Assembly (NCBI GenBank): GCA_019116305.1
Contig: DXBY01000337.1
Span: 1-37,995, forward strand
Length of the DNA: 37,995 bases
Direction: 5' to 3'
Source: Candidatus Ruania gallistercoris
GTDB lineage: Bacteria > Actinomycetota > Actinomycetes > Actinomycetales > Beutenbergiaceae
The notes below the pieces were generated by a model. That model ran no database searches, was not told where the DNA came from, and worked only from the letters and a program-made list of their open reading frames with translations. Shown here piece by piece: positions 32,821 through 37,995 of this stretch (the first letter of the stretch is position 1; each line of letters opens with the position of its first letter). A program made the translations under genes and the position numbers.

Positions 32821-33330
32821 TCACCTGCGTACTACGACGGGGACGAACCGTCCCCCGGTGGCCGTCACCAGGTCAGCCGGCGCCAGGGACACGTCGAGGC
32901 CGCGCCGCCCACCGGAGACGTAGATCCGATCTAACGGCTCAGCGGTGCGGTCGATCAGCGTCGGCAGCGCAGTGCGCTGACCGATCGGGGAGATCCCACC
33001 GGTCACGTACCCGCTCGAACGTTGGGCATCCGCAGGTGGCGCGAGTGCCGCCTTCTTCTGCCCGAAGGCTTGCGCCACCGCTTTCAGGTCCAGCGACTCG
33101 GTGACCGGCACCAGCGCCACCGCGAGTCCGCCGTGCCGGTCCAGACCCGACACCCGCACCACCAGGGTCTTGAAGACCAGATGGGGTTCCACACCGAGCG
33201 CCGCGGCGGCCTCCAGCCCGAAGCTCAGCTCGCTGCCAGGATCGTGGCTGTAGGGGTGCACCTGGAACGCGATTCCCGCCTCGGTCAGTGCCGCCGTGGC
33301 CGGGGCGGCCCCGGCCCTGATCCGGGACAT
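32821..33330 (-). CDS. ybaK: Cys-tRNA(Pro) deacylase, YbaK/EbsC family
   Basis: A 169-residue aminoacyl-tRNA editing enzyme that hydrolyses Cys mischarged on tRNA-Pro. Family features: TAALTEAGIAFQVHPYSHDP at the N-terminus, VEPHLVFKTLVVRV with the catalytic lysine, VTESLDLKAVAQAFGQKKAAL, and GYVTGGISPIGQR. The ATG at 33330 shares one base with the stop of the upstream DUF2510 gene (TGATG). The reading could extend to 33381, but only inside that gene. It contains a rare TTA codon near 32930. Confidence 0.92.
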   Translation of the reverse strand: MSRIRAGAAPATAALTEAGIAFQVHPYSHDPGSELSFGLEAAAALGVEPHLVFKTLVVRVSGLDRHGGLAVALVPVTESLDLKAVAQAFGQKKAALAPPADAQRSSGYVTGGISPIGQRTALPTLIDRTAEPLDRIYVSGGRRGLDVSLAPADLVTATGGRFVPVVVRR

Positions 33331-34427
33331 CAGGCCGGGCCGGTGACCGAGATCGTCACCGAGGTGGCGTCGCCACCCCACTCGCCGACGATCAGCACCA
33401 GCGGGCCGCTGGGCGTCTGCGCCACCAGCTGCGGGTCGTAGTCGCCGCCTGAGTAGTCGCGGTCGTCGTTCACCCGCTCCCGGCCGGCAGAGTCCAGGGT
33501 GGCCAGGGTCGGGTCGGCGCTGCCGTTGTCCCGGACGTCCACCGTGTACTCGCCCTCCTCGGCGATCTGCACCACGCCGATCCAGGTCCCCTCAGCAGGG
33601 ACGTTCGCGCTGGTGCTGCCGCCGATCTGGACCTCCTCGGTGATCGGCGTGGAGGCGGCAGTGAAGGAGGTCGCGCCACCGTTGACCTCTTCGACCACCA
33701 CGGTGTAGTCACCGGCCTCCAGCGTGGGCGCAGCGAACGGGTCGAGTGAGGTGCCGTCCAGCATGTCGCTCAGGTCGCGGCCGCGATCGTCAGCGCTGTA
33801 CACCTCGTCGCCACCCTCATCGAGGACAGTGAGCTCGAGGTCCACGGCGCCGCCGTCTCCGCGCACGTCGATAGCCAGGGTGGTGGCACTGGGCAGGCTC
33901 AGCGCTCCCTCGTACCGGCCACCAGCGTCGAGACTCTCGGCGGTCTCCCCGTCGGCGGCGAACGTGCCGGTCACTACCGCACCAGACCCGGGCGAGGCGG
34001 ACGGCGGCTGGGACGGACCGGGGCCGTCGGGCTCGTTCCGGCCGGAGACCAGCCAGTAGCCCAGTCCGGCGACCAGCAGCACCGCCAGCACCACCAGGGA
34101 AGCGACCGCAGCGGTCCCGCCCGGGGTGCCGCGCACCCCGGCACCGAACACCTTGGTGCCATCGTCGTCGCGGGGTTGAGCCGCCGGCCCCCACGGTTGG
34201 TTCGGCTGCCACCCGTCACCGGGCGTGCCGGGGGCGACCATCACATCCGGGCGGTGGCTGAGCTCAGCCAGGTATGGGTAGTCCGCACGGGCGGTGGCGG
34301 CGCCGTGCTCCTGCTCGTCGGCGGGCACGATCGGGGCGTAGTACTCGGTCCAGGAGTCCCCGTCCCAGTACCGTTCCTGGTTCGCACCCTCTGGGTCCGG
34401 GTACCAGCCCGCCTCTTGGTCGCTCAC
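33330..34427 (-). CDS. DUF2510 membrane protein with extracytoplasmic beta-domains
   Basis: A 365-residue single-pass membrane protein. The N-terminal DUF2510 domain is GWYPDPEGANQERYWDGDSW (7-26), a short cytosolic module common in actinobacteria. One transmembrane helix lies at about 105-128 (AAVASLVVLAVLLVAGLGYW). The outer part (about 150-365) is acidic and beta-rich, with two repeats like the PPC (pre-peptidase C-terminal) fold: TTLAIDVRGDGGAVDLELTV ... LEAGDYTVVVEEV and GTWIGVVQIAEEGEYTVDVR. Function is unknown. It starts at GTG, with TACGAT 6 bases upstream, so it is probably leaderless. It is coupled to ybaK, but a functional link is not implied. Confidence 0.82.
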   Translation of the reverse strand: MSDQEAGWYPDPEGANQERYWDGDSWTEYYAPIVPADEQEHGAATARADYPYLAELSHRPDVMVAPGTPGDGWQPNQPWGPAAQPRDDDGTKVFGAGVRGTPGGTAAVASLVVLAVLLVAGLGYWLVSGRNEPDGPGPSQPPSASPGSGAVVTGTFAADGETAESLDAGGRYEGALSLPSATTLAIDVRGDGGAVDLELTVLDEGGDEVYSADDRGRDLSDMLDGTSLDPFAAPTLEAGDYTVVVEEVNGGATSFTAASTPITEEVQIGGSTSANVPAEGTWIGVVQIAEEGEYTVDVRDNGSADPTLATLDSAGRERVNDDRDYSGGDYDPQLVAQTPSGPLVLIVGEWGGDATSVTISVTGPA

Positions 34428-34433
34428 GCGCCC

Positions 34434-34439
34434 ATCGTA
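34434..34439 (-). promoter_or_regulatory. Leaderless -10 box of the DUF2510 gene
   Basis: TACGAT on the minus strand ends 6 bases before the GTG at 34427. Confidence 0.5.
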
Positions 34440-34487
34440 GGCAACTGCCGGCGACGGCGTCGCTCACCGGGCAGGGGAGGAGTCACC

Positions 34488-34594
34488 ATGGCAGTGGCCG
34501 CTGTCAGCCCGGCGGATTCGGCCCGGCGGATTCGGCACTGCCGACGCCGGCGCGACACCCGGGAGCACGACCGCCCGCACGCAGTAACGAATGA
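34488..34594 (+). pseudogene. Possible 30-codon small gene broken by a 14-bp duplication
   Basis: An ATG at 34488 has a near-perfect GGGGAGGAG five bases upstream. The reading then meets a 14-bp tandem duplication (34507-34534), which shifts the frame; the shifted reading runs on antisense into the helicase gene. If one copy is removed, the reading is MAVAAVSPADSALPTPARHP..., 30 residues, ending at TGA 34592-34594. Its product is not recognised. Confidence 0.25.
34507..34534. repeat. 14-bp tandem duplication
   Basis: GCCCGGCGGATTCG occurs twice in a row (34507-34520, 34521-34534). The unit is not a multiple of three. Confidence 0.85.
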
Positions 34595-34607
34595 ATCGAT
34601 TCACGCT

Positions 34608-34643
34608 GGAGGGGGTGACCAGGGGGGAGGGGGTGACCAGGGG
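34608..34643. repeat. 18-bp tandem duplication
   Basis: GGAGGGGGTGACCAGGGG occurs twice in a row (34608-34625, 34626-34643), just past the end of the helicase gene. It is purine-rich on the plus strand. Confidence 0.85.
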
Positions 34644-34667
34644 GAGGCGGCGCCAGGGTGGGGTGGG

Positions 34668-37250
34668 TCAGGAGGTCGCCGGGCCGACGTGCAGGTCCGT
34701 GAGCACCACGCGTCCGGTCTCGTCGGTGGCGGCGAGGTCTACCCGCGCGCTCAGCCGCCAGTCCCGGTCGCCGTCGGGGTCGTCGAAGATCTGCGTCACC
34801 CGCCAGCCTGTGGCAGCGCCGTCAGCGTCGGGCCGCATGTCGATCTGCACCAGGGCGGCCGAGCGGGCGTCCGGCCCGATGCCCAGGTCCTCGTACTCGG
34901 CGAAGTACCCGGCCATCGCCTGCTCCCAGCGCTCGGCGGTCCATCCGGCATCGCCGTCCAGCTCACCGAGCCGCTCGTAGTTCTCCCGGGCGGCCAGCTC
35001 CACCCGGTGGAACAGTGCATTGCGCACCAACCGGCGCAGCAACCGCGGGTTCGCGCTCGGCGGCGCGTCGGGCCCCGGTCCGAACCGCGCCTCCGCCTCG
35101 TCCGCACCTGCCGCCTCAGGTGCGTCCACACCAAGGGGGCCGGAGCCGGCCACAGCAGCTGCGCCGTCGCCGGCCTGCAACGCCTCCCACTCGGCGAGCA
35201 GGGAGGAGTCGATCTGGCGCACCAGGGTGCCCAGCCACTCGATCAGCTCGCTGAGCTCCTCGGTGCGCATCCGTTCGGGTACCACCTGCCGCAGCGCCTT
35301 GTAGGCATCGGTGAGGTAGCGCAGCACCACCCCTTCGCTGCGGGCGATGGAGTACGTCGAGATCAGCTCGGAGAAGGTCATCGCGGACTCGGCCATCTCG
35401 CGGACCACGGACTTCGGCTTCAGCTCGTAGTCGTCCACCCAGGGGTTGGTCAGGCGGAACTCCGCCAGGGCTGCACTCAGCAGCTCGGCCAGCGGCTGGG
35501 GGTAGGTGATGTCCTCGAGGGCGTTCATCCGCTCGGTGTACTCCCAGCCCTCGGCCTTCATCGCGCCGATCGCCTCACCCTTGGCTGCCTTCTCCTGCGC
35601 GATCAGCAGCGGGCGCGGGTCCTCCAGGGTGGACTCGATCACCGAGACCACGTCCAGCGCAAAGTCCGGATCCTCGGGATCGAGCAGCTCCAGGGCGGCC
35701 AGGGCGAACGGGGACAGTGGCGCGTTCAGCGCGAACTCGTCCGGCACCTCACCCACCAGCCGCACGGTGCGCCGGCCGTCCGGGCCTACCACCGCCTCCA
35801 GCAACCCGGCCTGGCGCAGGGTGCGGTAGATGCCCACCGCCCGGCGCAGGTGCGGGTTCCGCTCGGTGACCGGATCGTGGTTATCGGTGAGCAGGCGAGT
35901 GATCGCCGGCAGTGGGTCACCGGGCCGGGAGAGCACCCCGAGCACCATGGCGTGCGAGACCTGGAACTGGCTGGTCAGCTGCTCCGGCTCCGCGTCGCGG
36001 AGGCGTTCATAGGTCTTGTCGGTCCAGTTCACCGCACCGGTCGGCGCCTTCTTCCGGACGATCTTGCGCTTCTTCCGCTCGTCGTCGCCGGCCTTGGCGA
36101 GCGCCTTGGCGTTCTCGATCACGTGCTCCGGTGCCTGCACGATCACCTCACCGGTGGTGTCGTACCCGGCGCGCCCGGCTCGGCCCGCCACCTGGTGGAA
36201 CTCCCGCGCGGACAGATGCCGGGTGCGGACGCCGTCGAACTTGGTCAGCCCGGTGAGCAGCACGGTGCGGATCGGCACGTTGATCCCCACCCCGAGGGTG
36301 TCGGTGCCGCAGATCACCGGGAGCAGACCGGCCTGGGCGAGCCGTTCCACCAGCCGGCGGTACCGGGGCAGCATCCCGGCGTGGTGCACCCCGATGCCGT
36401 GCCGCAGCAACCGGGACAGGGTGGTGCCGAACCCGCGGGCGAAGGCGAACCCGCGCAGCGCCTCGGCGATCTGGTCCCGGTGCGCCCGGGAGGCGACCGG
36501 GATCGAGGTGAGCGACTGTGCCTGCTCCACGGCGGCCGCCTGGGTGAAGTGCACGATGTACACCGGGGTGCGGTGGGTGCCGAGCAGCTCGCGGACCACC
36601 TCCTGCAGCGGTTCGGTGGAGTAGGAGAAGGTCAGCGGCACCGGGCGCTCGGTGTTCGCGATCACCGCGACCTCGGTCCCGGTGCGCCGGGTGAGGTCCG
36701 CCGCGATCGGCGTGACGTCCCCGAGGGTGGCGCTCATCAGCACGAACTGGGTGCCGGTCAGCTCCAGCAGCGGCACCTGCCAGGCCCAGCCGCGCTGCGG
36801 GTCGGCGTAGAAGTGGAACTCGTCCATGATCACCTGGTCGGCGCCGGTGTCGGCGCCGCTGCGCAGCGTCTGGTTCGCCAGGATCTCGGCCGTGCAGCAG
36901 ATGATCGGCGCCTCGGTGTTGATCGCGGAGTCACCGGTGAGCATGCCCACCTGGTCGGCACCGAAGATCTCCACCAGGTCGAAGAACTTCTCGCTGACCA
37001 GTGCCTTCAGCGGGGCGGTGTAGTAGCTGCGCTGCCCCCGGGCCAGGGCCACGTAGTGCGCCGCCACGGCGATCAGCGACTTCCCCGACCCGGTGGGGGT
37101 GGAGGCGATGACGTGCGCGCCGGTGACGATCTCGATCAGCGCCTCCTCCTGGTGCGGGTACAGGTCCAGGCCGCGGCCGGCCGCCCAGTCGGTGAAGGTT
37201 TCGACGAGGGCGTCGTCATCGGTCGGGTCGGCAGGCAGGGAGAGTGTCAT
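34668..37250 (-). CDS. Ski2-like DEAD/DEAH-box RNA helicase with DUF3516-type C-terminus
   Basis: An 860-residue superfamily 2 helicase. Motif I is TPTGSGKSL (Lys57), motif II is MDEFHFY (DEFH at 143-146, unlike the usual DEVH), motif III is SAT (173-175), motif V is GTDTLGVGINVPIRTVLLTG and motif VI is QVAGRAGRAG (353-362). The C-terminal half (about 380-860) is helical, with acidic inserts, and matches the DUF3516-type tail found on actinobacterial Ski2-like proteins. It probably unwinds structured RNA in decay or ribosome work. The ATG at 37250 has no Shine-Dalgarno sequence, only GACAAT 8 bases upstream. It is divergent from the glutamine amidotransferase gene. Confidence 0.88.
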   Translation of the reverse strand: MTLSLPADPTDDDALVETFTDWAAGRGLDLYPHQEEALIEIVTGAHVIASTPTGSGKSLIAVAAHYVALARGQRSYYTAPLKALVSEKFFDLVEIFGADQVGMLTGDSAINTEAPIICCTAEILANQTLRSGADTGADQVIMDEFHFYADPQRGWAWQVPLLELTGTQFVLMSATLGDVTPIAADLTRRTGTEVAVIANTERPVPLTFSYSTEPLQEVVRELLGTHRTPVYIVHFTQAAAVEQAQSLTSIPVASRAHRDQIAEALRGFAFARGFGTTLSRLLRHGIGVHHAGMLPRYRRLVERLAQAGLLPVICGTDTLGVGINVPIRTVLLTGLTKFDGVRTRHLSAREFHQVAGRAGRAGYDTTGEVIVQAPEHVIENAKALAKAGDDERKKRKIVRKKAPTGAVNWTDKTYERLRDAEPEQLTSQFQVSHAMVLGVLSRPGDPLPAITRLLTDNHDPVTERNPHLRRAVGIYRTLRQAGLLEAVVGPDGRRTVRLVGEVPDEFALNAPLSPFALAALELLDPEDPDFALDVVSVIESTLEDPRPLLIAQEKAAKGEAIGAMKAEGWEYTERMNALEDITYPQPLAELLSAALAEFRLTNPWVDDYELKPKSVVREMAESAMTFSELISTYSIARSEGVVLRYLTDAYKALRQVVPERMRTEELSELIEWLGTLVRQIDSSLLAEWEALQAGDGAAAVAGSGPLGVDAPEAAGADEAEARFGPGPDAPPSANPRLLRRLVRNALFHRVELAARENYERLGELDGDAGWTAERWEQAMAGYFAEYEDLGIGPDARSAALVQIDMRPDADGAATGWRVTQIFDDPDGDRDWRLSARVDLAATDETGRVVLTDLHVGPATS

Positions 37251-37348
37251 CGCTGGCCATTGTCCCCTGGTGCAGCGGGCCCGCTCACGATTCGGGCCTT
37301 TCCGGCACGGATTGGGACTCCGGCTCCGGGGTGAGGTTCACTGGAGCC

Positions 37349-37995
37349 GTGACCCGACCGTTGTGCTTCCTCGCCTCCCGCGCCGAACCGGCCGCGGCCG
37401 ATGCCGAGTACGCGAGCGTGCTCGCATTCACCGGCTTGGCTCCGGAGCAGCTGGTGCGGGTGCGGTTGGAAACCGGCGAGGAACCGGGGGACCTGACCCG
37501 GTATGCGGGGGTGATCCTCGGCGGTAGCCCGTTCACGGCCTCCACCCCGGAGGCGGACAAGACCGCGGTACAGACCGGCGTCGAAGCGGTGTTGATGGAC
37601 GTGCTGGACCAGGTGGTCGCCCACCGGATCCCGTTCCTCGGCCTGTGCTACGGCATCGGCGTGGTGGGTCGCTGGGCCGGCGGCCTGGTGGACGGTACCT
37701 ACGCGGAGGACACCGACGCCGTCACCATCACCCTCACCGACGCCGGCCGCGAGGACCCCCTGCTGGTCGGGATGCCGGCCTCGTTCGAGGCGTATGTCGG
37801 ACACAAGGAGGCGTGCACCCAGCTACCACCCGGTGCGGTGGTGCTCGCCCGGTCCGCTGCCTGCCCGGTGCAGATGTACCGGTTCGCGCCGGGCGCCTAC
37901 GTCACCCAGTTCCACCCGGAGATGGATGCCGAGGCGGTGCAGTTGCGGATCGAGGTGTACGCCCACGCCGGCTACTTCCCGCCGGAGGAGGTGGA
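37349..37995 (+). CDS. Class I glutamine amidotransferase (GMP-synthase-like), 3' end cut by the window
   Basis: At least 215 residues before the window ends, with no stop reached. It is a GATase1-type domain with the full triad: Cys100 in FLGLCYGIGV, His189 and Glu191 in VTQFHPEMD. RYAGVILGGSPFTAS is the oxyanion-strand region. Stand-alone proteins of this kind hydrolyse glutamine or gamma-glutamyl compounds; there is no synthetase domain in the visible part. The GTG at 37349 is the likely start; GGAG is only 2 bases upstream, while TTCACT lies 6 bases upstream, so it may be leaderless. It is divergent from the helicase gene with a 98-base gap. Confidence 0.83.
   Translation, partial: MTRPLCFLASRAEPAAADAEYASVLAFTGLAPEQLVRVRLETGEEPGDLTRYAGVILGGSPFTASTPEADKTAVQTGVEAVLMDVLDQVVAHRIPFLGLCYGIGVVGRWAGGLVDGTYAEDTDAVTITLTDAGREDPLLVGMPASFEAYVGHKEACTQLPPGAVVLARSAACPVQMYRFAPGAYVTQFHPEMDAEAVQLRIEVYAHAGYFPPEEV

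Noticed and set aside
34176-37334. A 1052-codon open reading on the plus strand
   Set aside because: It lies antisense to the helicase gene, which has complete SF2 motifs. The product is rich in His, Gly, Gln and Arg with no recognisable domain, the usual shadow of high-GC coding DNA.

Overview
The window is high-GC DNA with strongly GC-biased third codon positions, GTG/TTG starts, many genes that appear to start leaderless just after a TAnnnT box, twin bacterial-PH-domain (YdbS/YdbT-like) genes, a DUF2510 protein, a Ski2-like helicase carrying a DUF3516-type tail, and the LigC plus Prim-PolC pair. This points to an actinomycete, probably of the order Micrococcales (a Ruaniaceae/Bogoriellaceae/Beutenbergiaceae-like organism is my guess, not proven). 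No rRNA, tRNA, CRISPR array, insertion sequence or phage gene was seen. Genes are tightly packed: no stretch over 300 bases lacks a gene.

Layout. 1-1141: the 3' end of rplT with a strong terminator, then a SPOUT rRNA methyltransferase. 1197-7199: small regulators and enzymes (two TetR modules with divergent small membrane or F420-type genes, an AadA-like nucleotidyltransferase, a DUF6176-like protein, RNA 2',3'-cyclic phosphodiesterase ThpR, DNA ligase LigC and a coupled split-barrel protein). 7205-10678: an ABC-2 exporter divergent from a NarL-type two-component system, with a 28-bp direct repeat between them. 10712-13740: Prim-PolC, a PLP aminotransferase and a DedA protein. 14019-17668: pheS-pheT. 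17766-22412: a bPH2 gene pair, an APH-type kinase, a quinone oxidoreductase and a YccF protein. 22491-24381: a YceI / ECF sigma / anti-sigma operon with a recognisable ECF promoter in front.

The most unusual region is 24406-32749. A LacI-type repressor is divergent from a five-gene operon: (1) a secreted protein with two complete, duplicated CE1-like esterase modules followed by a WxL-like cell-wall domain; (2) a membrane-anchored DUF916-type WxL-interacting protein; (3,4) two sugar ABC permeases; (5) a lipoprotein solute-binding protein. Two near-identical palindromes 31 bp apart lie at the promoter. I read this as a compact, LacI-controlled system that displays an esterase on the cell wall through a WxL/WxL-binding pair and imports the released sugar. 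The transporter has no ATPase gene of its own and would need a shared MsiK/UgpC-type ATPase from elsewhere.

32821-37995: a YbaK-type deacylase coupled to a DUF2510 membrane protein, a Ski2-like/DUF3516 helicase, and the start of a class I glutamine amidotransferase that runs off the window.
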